Made by a program: the position numbers and the translations under genes | Shown: positions 24,175 to 33,795 of the stretch, piece after piece | Layout: each line of letters opens with the position of its first letter | Position numbering within the stretch: the first letter of the stretch is position 1 | The notes under the pieces: generated by a model | Told to the model about the DNA's origin: nothing | The model's database searches: none | What the model saw: only the letters and a program-made list of their open reading frames with translations | NCBI GenBank assembly: GCA_903889745.1 | Contig: CAISYO010000210.1 | Location: forward strand, 1-55,089 | From: an uncultured Bacteroidota bacterium | GTDB taxonomy: Bacteria; Bacteroidota; Bacteroidia; Flavobacteriales; Flavobacteriaceae | Direction: 5' to 3' | DNA length: 55,089 bases

Positions 24175-26967
24175 ATGAAATCATTTCTTATTGCTTTAGC
24201 CTTTTTAACGACTACTTTTTCACAAGCACAAGATTACGCCAGACACGTCAACCCATTTATTGGAACCGGCGGTCACGGACATACATTTCCTGGTGCAACT
24301 GTGCCTTATGGAATGGTACAATTGTCACCAGATACCAGAATCGATGGCAGTTGGGATGGTTGTAGTGGTTATCATTATGATGATAGTACAATTTACGGAT
24401 TTTCTCATACACACTTAAACGGAACGGGTGTTTCAGATTATGGTGATATTATGTTAATGCCAACTATGGGCGAACCTTCGTTTGATAACAAAATCTATTC
24501 TTCTACTTTCTCGCATGCTAATGAAAAAGCTTCCGCTGGATTTTACTCTGTGAAATTAGACAAACACAATATCGATGTGCGATTAACCACTTCAACACGA
24601 GTTGGTTTTCATGAATATACGTTTAATAAAGCAGGACAAGCGAATATTATTTTAGATTTGAATCACCGTGATAAATTGTTGGAAGGAAGAATTCGTTTAA
24701 TTGATGATAAAACCATTGAAGTCTTACGAAGAAGTGAAGCTTGGGCTAGAGATCAATATGTGTATGCACGAATTGAGTTTAATGTTTCGATTAAACAAGT
24801 TTTAGCAAAAAAATCACCTGAAAGTAGTAATTACGACATAGAACGAGACGCTATAATTTTCTCTAAACAAGTCAAAAAAGGCGAAAAAATCCTCGTAAAA
24901 GTTTCGCTTTCGCCAACGAGTTATGAAGGAGCGAAATTAAACAGTTCCGAAATCAAACATTGGGATTTCGATAAAGCGCATAAAGCAGCTATCTCACTTT
25001 GGAACAAAGAATTATCAAAAATTGAAGTAACTTCAAATGATAAAGACAAGCTAGCGATTTTCTACACAGCCTTGTATCACACGATGATGCAACCCAATAT
25101 TGCACAAGATTTGGATGGAAAATACCGTGGTAGAGACAACCAAATTCATACAGCAGAAGGCTTTGATTATTACACGGTTTTTTCACTTTGGGATACGTTT
25201 CGGGCAGCACATCCACTTTATACCTTGATTGATAAAAAACGAACTTCTGATTACATCAATACGTTCATCAAACAATACGAACAAGGCGGTAGATTACCTG
25301 TTTGGGAATTAGCATCCAATGAAACGGATTGTATGATAGGTTATCATTCCGTTTCTGTAATTGCCGATGCGATGGCAAAAGGCATCACAGGTTTTGATTA
25401 CGAAAAAGCATTTGAAGCCAGTAAAGCGTCTGCGATGCGCGATGTGTTAGGTTTAGAAGCCTACAAGAAAAACGGCTTCATTTCGATGGATGACGAACAC
25501 GAAAGCGTTTCAAAAACTTTGGAATATGCTTATGACGATTGGTGTATTGCCCAAATGGCTAAGCTTTTAAAAAAGCAAGAAGACTATCAGTATTTTATGA
25601 TGCGTTCTCAAAATTGGAAAAATATTTTCGATTGGGAAACGGGTTTTATGCGTCCAAAGAAAAATGGCGGTTGGGACAAACCGTTTGATCCAAGAGAAGT
25701 CAATAATAATTTCACAGAAGGGAATTCGTGGCAATATTCGTTTTTCGTACCACAAGATATTTCTGGAATGATTCAAGCGTATGGCGGACCTGAAAAATTT
25801 GAAGCTAAATTAGATGAAATGTTCAATAGCGAAAGCAAAACTACAGGTAGAGAACAAGTCGATGTAACGGGTTTAATTGGGCAATATGCGCACGGAAACG
25901 AACCAAGTCACCACATGGCGTATTTGTACAATTATGTAGGTAAGCCTGAAAAAACGAAGGAGAAAGTACATTATATTTTAAACGAATTTTATAAAAACAC
26001 GCCCGATGGTTTAATTGGCAACGAAGATTGCGGTCAAATGAGTGCTTGGTATGTGTTGAGTTCAATGGGGATTTATCAAGTGACGCCGGGGCAACCCACT
26101 TGGGATATTAATGAACCTTTTTTAGACGCAAAAGTTAGTATTGATGATAATAAACCAAACTATCTTCACTTACCTAATGCTAGAGGTATTTTGCCTCAAT
26201 TCGGAATAGAAAACGTTGACAAACCAGCGCATCAATTAATTATTCCCGTTCCAGTAATTCAAGCAGAAAGTAAATCGTTTAAAGACAATTTGAAGATTGA
26301 AATTATTAATTTAGACAAAGATAAATATGAACTTATTTATAATATTGAAAATCCTAATAATAAGAATTTGTTAGGTTTAAGAAGATATACAGAACCTTTT
26401 TACATTACAGAAAGTTGTAAAGTAAATGCCTTTAATATAATTAGAAAAAGCAATAATTACAGCAACGCTATTTCCGCAACCTTCTTCAAAAAACCAAACA
26501 ATTACAGCATCAACATTAAATCCAAATACAATCCACAATATCACGCGGGTGGACCTGATGGGTTGTTAGATGGTATTTTAGGAACCGAGAACTGGAGAAA
26601 AGGCGATTGGCAAGGCTACCAAAGTCAGGATTTTGAAGCGGTGGTAGATTTACAAGAAATTAAAAGTATTACTGAAATTTCAGCACGCTTTTTACAAGAC
26701 CAACGTTCGTGGATTTTAATGCCTACAAAAGTGGAATATTACATTTCAGATGATAATGTGAATTTTACCTATTTCGGTTCAATAAACAATACGTTAGATC
26801 CAAAAATTGAAGAAAACATTATTTTAAATTTCACAGCTAACGAAACCAATAACAAAAAAGCACGTTACGTAAAAGTTATTGCCAAGAACTTCGGAAAATT
26901 ACCCGAATGGCATCAAGGTTTTGGTGGTGATGCGTTTATCTTTATAGATGAAATTACGATAAAGTAA
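24175..26967 (+). CDS. GH92 family alpha-mannosidase with C-terminal discoidin-like domain
   Basis: 930 residues, longer than the core family (about 750). Signal peptide to about residue 19 (SQAQ). GH92 landmarks follow: VNPFIGTGGHGHTFPGATVPYGMVQ, SPDTR, SGYHYDD, FSHTHLNGTG, YTVFSLWDTFRAAHPLY and NEDCGQMSAWYVLSSMGIY, which includes the catalytic acid/base region. GH92 enzymes are calcium-dependent exo-mannosidases that trim N-glycan mannose in Bacteroidetes. Residues about 780-930 resemble an F5/8-type C (discoidin) carbohydrate-binding domain. No SusC/SusD or other glycosidase genes lie beside it. Confidence 0.9.
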   Translation: MKSFLIALAFLTTTFSQAQDYARHVNPFIGTGGHGHTFPGATVPYGMVQLSPDTRIDGSWDGCSGYHYDDSTIYGFSHTHLNGTGVSDYGDIMLMPTMGEPSFDNKIYSSTFSHANEKASAGFYSVKLDKHNIDVRLTTSTRVGFHEYTFNKAGQANIILDLNHRDKLLEGRIRLIDDKTIEVLRRSEAWARDQYVYARIEFNVSIKQVLAKKSPESSNYDIERDAIIFSKQVKKGEKILVKVSLSPTSYEGAKLNSSEIKHWDFDKAHKAAISLWNKELSKIEVTSNDKDKLAIFYTALYHTMMQPNIAQDLDGKYRGRDNQIHTAEGFDYYTVFSLWDTFRAAHPLYTLIDKKRTSDYINTFIKQYEQGGRLPVWELASNETDCMIGYHSVSVIADAMAKGITGFDYEKAFEASKASAMRDVLGLEAYKKNGFISMDDEHESVSKTLEYAYDDWCIAQMAKLLKKQEDYQYFMMRSQNWKNIFDWETGFMRPKKNGGWDKPFDPREVNNNFTEGNSWQYSFFVPQDISGMIQAYGGPEKFEAKLDEMFNSESKTTGREQVDVTGLIGQYAHGNEPSHHMAYLYNYVGKPEKTKEKVHYILNEFYKNTPDGLIGNEDCGQMSAWYVLSSMGIYQVTPGQPTWDINEPFLDAKVSIDDNKPNYLHLPNARGILPQFGIENVDKPAHQLIIPVPVIQAESKSFKDNLKIEIINLDKDKYELIYNIENPNNKNLLGLRRYTEPFYITESCKVNAFNIIRKSNNYSNAISATFFKKPNNYSINIKSKYNPQYHAGGPDGLLDGILGTENWRKGDWQGYQSQDFEAVVDLQEIKSITEISARFLQDQRSWILMPTKVEYYISDDNVNFTYFGSINNTLDPKIEENIILNFTANETNNKKARYVKVIAKNFGKLPEWHQGFGGDAFIFIDEITIK

Positions 26968-26988
26968 ATCCTTATTCTAAAAAACAAA

Positions 26989-27045
26989 AGAAGGCACAAA
27001 GTTCATTTTATAGCGTTCTTTCTGCCTTCTTTGTGTATTTAGTGG
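26989..27045. repeat. Family A hairpin between convergent genes
   Basis: AGAAGGCACAAAG (26989-27001) pairs with CTTTCTGCCTTCT (27018-27030), one mismatch and a 16-base loop; a TTTGTGTATTTAGTGGTTA tail follows to near the terC stop. It may also work as a terminator. Confidence 0.65.
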
Positions 27046-27053
27046 TTATTAGA

Positions 27054-28055
27054 TTAATCCTCATCAGGAAACAATAAAGAAGCGATTACAGACAATATTA
27101 ATACACCGCCAACAACCAACAGCGAAACAGTAGTTTCAATATGAAAAAATGGCACTATAATCATTTTTACACCAATAAAAGTTAAGATGATAGCCAATCC
27201 ATATTTCAGTTTACTGAACATGTACATAAAGTTGGCCAGCAAGAAATATAGTGAGCGCAATCCTAAAATTGCAAAAATATTGGACGTATATAAAATAAAT
27301 GGATCGTCTGGAGCGATGGCGAAAATGGCCGGAATACTGTCAACAGCAAATAATAAATCGGTAAATTCTACAATCGCAACCACCACAAACAAAGGTGTTG
27401 CCATTTTGATGCCGTTTTGAATGGTAAAGAATTTATCGCCATCAAAATTCGGACTTACTTTAAAAAATTTATGTACGAATTTTGAACCGGCACTTTTACT
27501 AAAATCTTTACTTCCATCATCTTCTTCACTACTAAACCCCGATTTGATTCCGGCAACGATAAGAATCATCCCGAAAATGGTTAAAAGATAATTGATTTTT
27601 ACCATTTGTCCGAAGAGTTCCATTTCGGGTAAATAGGTATAATTCAGCAACCAAACTCCAGTAAAAATAAAAATGGCTCTAAAAACCAAAGCACCAATTA
27701 CACCCCAAAATAATACTTTATGTTGTGCTTCTTTTGCCACATTGAAATAGCCAAAAACCAATATAAACACGAATAAATTATCTACCGAAAGTGCTTTTTC
27801 AATCCAATACGCGCCTTGAAATTGCATGAATTTTTCGGCACCCATATAGTGATAAATAATACCACTAAATCCCATAGCCAATGAAATCCAAACCGCAGAC
27901 CAAATTGCCGCTTCACGATTAGAAACAACGTGCCCTTTTTTGTTTAAAACACCTAAATCTAGCACCAACATTGCAATAATGGTAACGGTAAACGCCGTTA
28001 TAATGCCTGGATGATCAATTAAATGGTCAATTGCACCTGTTTTTAGAGACAGCAT
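27054..28055 (-). CDS. TerC/Alx family integral membrane protein
   Basis: 333 residues with about nine membrane helices. The TerC/Alx family is recognisable by conserved acidic residues in membrane segments: FTVTIIAMLVLDLGVLNKK, EKALSVDNLFVFILVFGYF and VEFTDLLFAVDSIPAIFAI. Members export metals such as manganese or confer tellurite resistance; E. coli Alx responds to high pH and Mn. It starts 3 bp after gpsA on the same strand, so they form an operon. Confidence 0.9.
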   Translation of the reverse strand: MLSLKTGAIDHLIDHPGIITAFTVTIIAMLVLDLGVLNKKGHVVSNREAAIWSAVWISLAMGFSGIIYHYMGAEKFMQFQGAYWIEKALSVDNLFVFILVFGYFNVAKEAQHKVLFWGVIGALVFRAIFIFTGVWLLNYTYLPEMELFGQMVKINYLLTIFGMILIVAGIKSGFSSEEDDGSKDFSKSAGSKFVHKFFKVSPNFDGDKFFTIQNGIKMATPLFVVVAIVEFTDLLFAVDSIPAIFAIAPDDPFILYTSNIFAILGLRSLYFLLANFMYMFSKLKYGLAIILTFIGVKMIIVPFFHIETTVSLLVVGGVLILSVIASLLFPDED

Positions 28056-28058
28056 GAG

Positions 28059-29054
28059 TTAGTTTAATTTATCGGTTAATTTTTTGAAAACAGCTTTCGC
28101 TTCTTTATTTTCATATAAAATTTGGTATACCGCATCAATAATTGGGGTATCAGCACCATATTCTTGGTTTAATTTATAGGCACTTTTTACGGCATAATAA
28201 CCTTCGGCTACCATACTCATTTCCATTTGGGCTGATTTTACGGTGTAGCCTTTCCCAATCATATTTCCAAACATTCTATTTCGAGAAAAAACCGAATATC
28301 CTGTAACTAATAAATCACCTAAATAGGCCGAATTATTAATATTTCGTTTCATTTTATGTACTTTTCTGATGAATTTCTTCATTTCGCGAATACCATTACT
28401 CATCAATACCGCTTGAAAATTATCACCATAGCCTAAACCATGAGCCATACCTGCTGCAATAGCATAAATGTTTTTAAGAACTGCAGCATATTCTGTCCCA
28501 ATAATATCATCAGTAGTTTTTGCTTTGATGTAATGTGAACTTAAATTTTGTGCCACATATTTTGCTTTTTTCCTGTCACTGCAAGCTATAGTTAAATAAG
28601 ATAAACGTTCCATAGCCACTTCTTCTGCATGACAAGGACCCGTGATTACACCAATATTCTCAAACGGAATGTCGTATTTGGTATGAAAATGTTCGCCTAC
28701 AATTAGGCTCGATTCAGGGACAATTCCCTTGATAGCAGAAAATATAATTTTACCACTTAAACTTTCGGTTAAATTTTCTAATTCTTTACTTAAAAAGGCC
28801 GATGGCACTACAAAAATAACATAATCAGCATAAGCAACTGCTTCGTTAATGTCATTTGTAAGTTTTAATTTGCTAGTATCAAAAGTAACCGAACTTAAAT
28901 AATTGGGGTTGTGTTTTTGTAGTTTTAAATGCTCAATCGCGGTTGTGCTGCGCATGTACCAAGCTATTTCCTCTTGATTTTCACATAGCATTTTAGCAAT
29001 TGCAGTAGCCCAACTTCCTCCTCCAATGACTGCAAATTTTGGCTTATTTTCCAT
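28059..29054 (-). CDS. gpsA: NAD(P)-dependent glycerol-3-phosphate dehydrogenase
   Basis: 331 residues, full length. The Rossmann motif is GGGSWATAIAKML at the N-terminus. Family signatures follow: FSAIKGI, VITGPCHAEEVA and AAVLKNIYAIAAGMAHGLGYGDN, including the catalytic Lys of LKNI. The enzyme makes glycerol-3-phosphate for phospholipid synthesis in the cytosol. A TAnnTTTG box (29077-29084, minus) lies 22 bp upstream. Confidence 0.95.
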   Translation of the reverse strand: MENKPKFAVIGGGSWATAIAKMLCENQEEIAWYMRSTTAIEHLKLQKHNPNYLSSVTFDTSKLKLTNDINEAVAYADYVIFVVPSAFLSKELENLTESLSGKIIFSAIKGIVPESSLIVGEHFHTKYDIPFENIGVITGPCHAEEVAMERLSYLTIACSDRKKAKYVAQNLSSHYIKAKTTDDIIGTEYAAVLKNIYAIAAGMAHGLGYGDNFQAVLMSNGIREMKKFIRKVHKMKRNINNSAYLGDLLVTGYSVFSRNRMFGNMIGKGYTVKSAQMEMSMVAEGYYAVKSAYKLNQEYGADTPIIDAVYQILYENKEAKAVFKKLTDKLN

Positions 29055-29076
29055 TTTTCCATTTAATTTTGAACAT

Positions 29077-29084
29077 CAAAAATA
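29077..29084 (-). promoter_or_regulatory. Putative -7 box of gpsA-terC
   Basis: Minus strand TATTTTTG, 22 bp before the gpsA ATG. Confidence 0.5.
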
Positions 29085-29141
29085 GTTATTTAAAAAGGAT
29101 TTACAAAAAACGGATGCTAAACTCTTTTTAATGTCGCATTT

Positions 29142-29293
29142 AAACACGAATTTCACGAATTAACACCAATTTTCTTTACTTTCTTTGAAATTTATTTTTT
29201 GCCAAAGCTTTCTAAACTTTGCGAAAAACTTCAAAACTTTGCGTTAAAAATTATTCGTGTTAATTCGTGAAATTCGTGAAATTTGTGTTCATT
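29142..29293. repeat. MITE-like inverted repeat, AATTCGTG family (D), no ORF
   Basis: Left arm 29142-29167 (AAACACGAATTTCACGAATT, AACAC) and right arm 29252-29291 (ATTCGTGTTAATTCGTGAAA, then ATTCGTGAAATTTGTGTTC) are inverted, the right arm with one extra 9-10-base unit. The middle (about 80 bp) has CTTTG-rich phrases. It reaches the stop codon of the alcohol dehydrogenase gene. Confidence 0.75.
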
Positions 29294-30472
29294 TTAATAA
29301 CTCATTTCCACAATTGTTTTTACCTTTTCTAGCGTAATGTTTTGTTTTTCTCCCAAGGCTTTCCATCCTCTTTCTTCAAAACGGGCTATAATAAAATCGG
29401 CTGTTTTTTCGATGTTTTGAGCGTTTTCAGATAATTTGGTTTTCATGCCCATTTTGTGGAAGAAATCCACGGTTTTTTCGATGGCTTTTTCTGCAATTTC
29501 TTCGGTTGAATTTCCTTGAATGTTCCAAACGCGCTGGCCATATTGCGCTAATTTTTCTTTTTTTGTTTCAAACAGCACACGATATAAATTTGGACCAATG
29601 ATAGCCAATGTTCTCGCGTGATCAATTTCATATAAAGCCGTTAATTCATGACCAATCATGTGGGTTGCCCAATCGGACGGAACCCCTTTTTGAATTAAAC
29701 CATTTAAAGCCATGGTAGCACACCAAACAAAGTTAGAAGCCAATTTATAATCACCAGGATTTTCAACAACATCAGGGCCAATTTCGATTAGTGTTTGTAA
29801 TATTCCTTCGGCAATCCGGTCTTGTAATAAAGCATCGTGAGGATAGGTAATGTATTGTTCTAAAACGTGTGTAAATGCATCAACTACGCCATTTTGTAAC
29901 TGTCTTTTAGGTAACGAAGTAATAAAAGCGGGGTCTACAATAGAGAAAACGGGGAATAAAGCACTTCCGCCCAAAGTTAATTTTTCTTGAGTAGCTTCTA
30001 TGGTCACCACAGCACCCGAATTCATTTCAGAGCCAGTTGCCGGTAAGGTTAAAACGGTTCCAAATGGAATTACTTTTGAAACATCTTTGAATAATATTCT
30101 TTTTTTAAGAATTTCGGATGCATCGCCTTCAAAATGTACGGCTGCCGAAATAAATTTTACGCCATCAATTACGCTTCCACCACCAACAGCTAGAATAAAT
30201 CCGATTTTTTCAGATCGAATGATTTCAACCGCTTTCATCAACGTTTCAAAACGCGGATTGGGTTCGATGCCGCCAAATTCTATAACTTCATTTGCAAGAA
30301 ACTGGGAGTTAAGTGCCGTTTTTACTTGGTCGAATACACCATTTTTAAAGATGCTTCCACCGCCATAAGCAATAAGAATTTTTGTGTTTGAAGGAACGAG
30401 ATCAGTTAATTTAGTGATTTGCCCTTTACCAAATACATAGTTTACAGGATTGTATAATTCGAAGTTTGTCAT
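29294..30472 (-). CDS. Iron-containing alcohol dehydrogenase (YqhD-like)
   Basis: 392 residues. Group III alcohol dehydrogenase fold: GGGSIFKNG, AVGGGSVIDGVKFISAA (cofactor binding), and the metal-binding set DAFTHVLEQY, HMIGHELTALYEIDHA. The ending and the YNPVNYVFGKGQ opening fit the NADPH-dependent YqhD/BDH group that reduces aldehydes. Cytosolic; monocistronic. The family D repeat follows its stop. Confidence 0.9.
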   Translation of the reverse strand: MTNFELYNPVNYVFGKGQITKLTDLVPSNTKILIAYGGGSIFKNGVFDQVKTALNSQFLANEVIEFGGIEPNPRFETLMKAVEIIRSEKIGFILAVGGGSVIDGVKFISAAVHFEGDASEILKKRILFKDVSKVIPFGTVLTLPATGSEMNSGAVVTIEATQEKLTLGGSALFPVFSIVDPAFITSLPKRQLQNGVVDAFTHVLEQYITYPHDALLQDRIAEGILQTLIEIGPDVVENPGDYKLASNFVWCATMALNGLIQKGVPSDWATHMIGHELTALYEIDHARTLAIIGPNLYRVLFETKKEKLAQYGQRVWNIQGNSTEEIAEKAIEKTVDFFHKMGMKTKLSENAQNIEKTADFIIARFEERGWKALGEKQNITLEKVKTIVEMSY

Positions 30473-30572
30473 TATAATTTACTTTATCGAACAAATCTAC
30501 AAAAGATAATTAATTGAAGATTGTTAAAACATCATTTAAAAGTAAATGATATATGATTTTATATAAAAACCA

Positions 30573-30580
30573 TATATTTG
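30573..30580 (+). promoter_or_regulatory. Putative -7 box of the subtilase gene
   Basis: TATATTTG ending 37 bp before the ATG at 30618; no good TTG at -33. Confidence 0.45.
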
Positions 30581-30617
30581 ATATATTATTGAAAATTTAT
30601 TAATCAACAATTTAAAT

Positions 30618-32267
30618 ATGAAAAAGTTAATTATTGCATGTCTATTAGTAACTAATTTATTGATAGGTCAGGAAAATTACAACTCAAAATCATTATTAAT
30701 TAAATTTAATTCCGATTTATGGGATGTTTCCAAATTAAATTTAAATGAAAACACTTTTTCAATTTTAAATATAGATTTATGGTTAAAAGAAAATAATATA
30801 AAAAAAATTACCCCCATAGGGCAAGCAAAAATCACTTATACTTTCCAAATAGATTTTAAAGAACCATTAGATATTACAAAATGCATAAGCATTTTAAAAA
30901 AGTATCCAGAAATAAAGCACATAGAACCAGATTATATTTCAGAAGGTGGGGGTAAAAAATATGATGTTTTACAAACACCAAATGATGCTTTATATAACAG
31001 ACAATGGGGTGTCTTTAATAATGGTACTTTTAATATTTCAGGAATGCCGTTTACTTCTGAAAATGATGCCGATGCGGATATAGATTTGGCCTGGGATTTT
31101 GAAACAGGGGATCCCAATATGTTGATTGCCGTTCCAGACACTGGGTTTAGGTTAACTCATCCTGAATTAGCAGGTAGAATATGGACAAATTCTAATGAAA
31201 TTGCAAACGATGGAATCGATAATGATAATAATGGATTGATTGATGATGTAAATGGTTGGGATTTTGTAAATAATGACAATAATGCTTCTGATGATCATGG
31301 TCATGGAACCAATTGTTCGGGGATATTACTTTCAAAAGGGAGTAATAGTATTGGTTATGCAGGTGTTAATTGGAACTCAAAACTACTCCCTTTAAAAGTG
31401 TTAGATTCAAATAATAGCGGACAATATTCTTGGATGGCAAATTCAATATATTATGCAGTAGATAGAGGGGTAAAAATCATTAGTATGTCCATAGGTGGCA
31501 CTGGGAATAGCACAATATTGCAAGATGCAATTCAATATGCAATAACAAATAATGTAGTTTTTGTAACATGCATGATGAATTTTAACAACAACACAACGTA
31601 TTATCCAGCAGGTTATGCAAGCACCATGGATATTATTGCCGTAGGTTCAACAGATTCTGATGACGATCGTACTGCACCGTTTTTTTGGAGTACTACATCA
31701 GGAAGTAATTATGGTAATCATATTACAGTAGTAGCTCCAGGAAATTATATTTATGGTTTAAGTTCGTCTTCTGATACAAATTACAATAGTTATTGGGGTG
31801 GGACATCTCAAGCTACACCATTAGTTGCTGGGATAGCATCGCTTTTACTTTCAAGAAATCCAAATTTAACTCCACTTCAGATAAAAAATCTTTTAAAATC
31901 AACAGCTCAGGATCAAGTAGGATTGCCTAGCGAAGATTTACCAGGATTTGACCAATATATGGGATGGGGAAGAGTTAATGCTTTCAATGCGTTTCAAACG
32001 TTGTCAAATGAAAACTTTACAATAAGTAACCAAGAGTTTAGTTATATAAATCCCGTCAAAAATAAAAAATTCCAACTTTTTTCAAAAAAGATGTATAATA
32101 ACTTAAATATTTATGTTTATTCACTTGATGGAAAACTTATTCAATCTGATAAACTTGATATTTATGAAGGAAAAAACGATATTACTTTTAATCATCCGAA
32201 AGGAAGTTATATTTTAATTCTTGACACAGAATCGTATCAAAAAAGTATAAAAATTGTGGTAAATTAA
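30618..32267 (+). CDS. Secreted S8 (subtilisin-like) peptidase with T9SS sorting tail
   Basis: 549 residues. Signal peptide to about residue 17; a prodomain-like region about 20-120 (IKHIEPDY); the catalytic triad Asp174 (VPDTGF), His227 (DDHGHGTN) and Ser397 (GTSQATP). The last about 75 residues (SYINPVKNKKFQLFSKK, LDGKLIQ, GSYILIL) form a T9SS type A sorting domain, so the enzyme is exported across the outer membrane by the type IX system. The gene is AT-rich relative to its neighbours, as are the two following ones. It ends 6 bp from a convergent gene with no hairpin between. Confidence 0.9.
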   Translation: MKKLIIACLLVTNLLIGQENYNSKSLLIKFNSDLWDVSKLNLNENTFSILNIDLWLKENNIKKITPIGQAKITYTFQIDFKEPLDITKCISILKKYPEIKHIEPDYISEGGGKKYDVLQTPNDALYNRQWGVFNNGTFNISGMPFTSENDADADIDLAWDFETGDPNMLIAVPDTGFRLTHPELAGRIWTNSNEIANDGIDNDNNGLIDDVNGWDFVNNDNNASDDHGHGTNCSGILLSKGSNSIGYAGVNWNSKLLPLKVLDSNNSGQYSWMANSIYYAVDRGVKIISMSIGGTGNSTILQDAIQYAITNNVVFVTCMMNFNNNTTYYPAGYASTMDIIAVGSTDSDDDRTAPFFWSTTSGSNYGNHITVVAPGNYIYGLSSSSDTNYNSYWGGTSQATPLVAGIASLLLSRNPNLTPLQIKNLLKSTAQDQVGLPSEDLPGFDQYMGWGRVNAFNAFQTLSNENFTISNQEFSYINPVKNKKFQLFSKKMYNNLNIYVYSLDGKLIQSDKLDIYEGKNDITFNHPKGSYILILDTESYQKSIKIVVN

Positions 32268-32273
32268 ATGCTA

Positions 32274-32801
32274 TTAAGCTGAAAATTGAAAATAGTCTTT
32301 CATATCATTTTTATACAATTTTTTCTCCCAATTTTCTTTTGACAAAAAGAAGTAAATTAATTTTTGTTCTTCAATTTCAGTTACTAAACCAATACTTTTT
32401 TTGGTTTTAGCCAGGTTAAAATAGAATAAAAAATGATGATGCACATCTATATATTTTAAAAATAATGCTGCTTTTTTGTAATATTTATGGGCTTTTTTTG
32501 GCTCGTTTTCATGATAAAAACAATTGCCAATTTTAAAATAAACATTGAATAAATTTTGATACTTATTTGGTTTATTCTTTATTGTTTTTAATAATTTGTT
32601 ACCTAATGCAATTAGCGCTTCATTAGAGTAAATGTCAGCGTCTAATAATTCAATTAAATATTCAATTTCATCGTTTTTTGAAATAAGATTTTTAGTCCAA
32701 AAGGAATATAGTTCTTTTTCACTCCATATTGAAAAAACGGTTTCTTTTAAAATGGACTTTATCTGATTTGAAGAGCCTGTTTTAAAATAATTTTCTAGCA
32801 A
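32274..32801 (-). CDS. TPR-like hypothetical protein, start uncertain (possibly 5'-truncated)
   Basis: 175 residues if translation starts at the TTG at 32801. The frame stays open upstream to a stop near 32892 with no ATG, and the extra residues (FNFNKLTIYVNSQESNY) look like real coding sequence. The protein is helical with a TPR-type unit (YFKIGNCFYHENEPKKAHKYYKKAALFLKY, about residues 87-115, given in parts as YFKIGNCFYHENE and KKAHKYYKKAALFL). Function unknown. The missing start suggests that the 5' end was lost in a rearrangement that also truncated the divergent gene. Confidence 0.5.
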   Translation of the reverse strand: MLENYFKTGSSNQIKSILKETVFSIWSEKELYSFWTKNLISKNDEIEYLIELLDADIYSNEALIALGNKLLKTIKNKPNKYQNLFNVYFKIGNCFYHENEPKKAHKYYKKAALFLKYIDVHHHFLFYFNLAKTKKSIGLVTEIEEQKLIYFFLSKENWEKKLYKNDMKDYFQFSA

Positions 32802-32882
32802 AAGTTGAAAAATCGATTCTTTAGTATAATTTGATTCTTGTGAATTAACATAAATTGTTAACTTATTGAAATTAAAAAGTTT

Positions 32883-33152
32883 ATGGCCAATTTAAAAGAA
32901 AAATATCCAGCAAAAAACACGCAATGGGTTACGATTTTAAATGATACTGATGAAACAAAGTGGATAGAGTTTTTAGAGAAAAATCAATTAGAAAGTGCGG
33001 CAATTAATTTAAAATCAATTGATCCTACAAAAGCATACCAACACCAACTCAATGCTTATTCAAATCCAACCTATTTTTTACTAGATAAAGAAGGAAAAGT
33101 AGTGCTTAAATCATTCAACAATAAAGCAATTCTAGAGATTATAAATAAGTAA
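32883..33152 (+). pseudogene. Fragment of a thioredoxin-like (TlpA/redoxin) protein
   Basis: 89 residues from ATG 32883, with the frame open back to a stop at 32859-32861 (LIEIKKF before the Met). The sequence fits the second half of a TlpA-type fold: IKKFMANLKEKY is the helix that follows CxxC, and AYSNPTYFLLDKEGKVVLK is the cis-Pro strand and hairpin. The first half with the CxxC active site is missing, so no redox function is expected. I infer a remnant whose 5' part was deleted. It could still be translated as a short protein. Confidence 0.6.
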
Positions 33153-33170
33153 ATTGACACAATACATATA

Positions 33171-33208
33171 AGGGATACATAGTGGATACTTGGGAGATAC
33201 TTAGGGAA
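33171..33208. repeat. Short tandem repeat of about 11 bp
   Basis: GGGATACATAG, TGGATACTTGG, GAGATACTTAG, GGA: three and a bit diverged units of an 11-bp phrase, directly before the nadD stop. Confidence 0.55.
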
Positions 33209-33211
33209 GAG

Positions 33212-33793
33212 TCACTTCTTATAAAAATTATTATGTTCTACATATTCCCAAACTTTATTGGGTAACATCGGAACTACATTTTTACCTTTTTTAATGCTTT
33301 CGCGAATGAAAGTGGAAGATAATTCAATAACCGGCGCATCTATACGATGAATTTTCGCATGATTTACAAATTGTTCATCTATTTCATCTGAATTCACACG
33401 TGGATAGACATAAATAGCATGATTTTGAAGGATCACTTCGTAATTTTTCCACTTATGTAGCGAGTTCAAATTGTCTTCGCCCATAATCAACGAAAACTCG
33501 TGTTTTGGAAATTTTTCTTGTAAATGTGCTAAGGTATTGACCGTGTAATTCGGTTGTGGTAATTTGAATTCAATATCAGAAGGTTGAATTTTCGGAAAAT
33601 CTTCGGTGGCCAAATGTACCATGTGCAAGCGATGATAATCATCTAACAAAGAACTTTTCTTCTTATGCGGATTATGCGGTGTAACCACCATCCAAATTTG
33701 ATCCAAATCAGAATGCTCTGCCATATGATTGGCAATAATTAAATGCCCAATGTGAATGGGATTAAACGTTCCGAAATATAGACCTATTTTCAT
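33212..33793 (-). CDS. nadD: Nicotinate-nucleotide adenylyltransferase
   Basis: 193 residues. Nucleotidyltransferase motif GTFNPIHIGHL at the N-terminus (T/HxGH), then MVVTPHNPHKKKSSLLDDYHR and the terminal LSSTFIRESIKKGKNV (the ISSTxxR motif). It adenylates nicotinate mononucleotide in NAD synthesis. It is downstream of gmk on the same strand, with a family D repeat filling the spacer. Confidence 0.95.
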   Translation of the reverse strand: MKIGLYFGTFNPIHIGHLIIANHMAEHSDLDQIWMVVTPHNPHKKKSSLLDDYHRLHMVHLATEDFPKIQPSDIEFKLPQPNYTVNTLAHLQEKFPKHEFSLIMGEDNLNSLHKWKNYEVILQNHAIYVYPRVNSDEIDEQFVNHAKIHRIDAPVIELSSTFIRESIKKGKNVVPMLPNKVWEYVEHNNFYKK

Positions 33794-33795
33794 TT

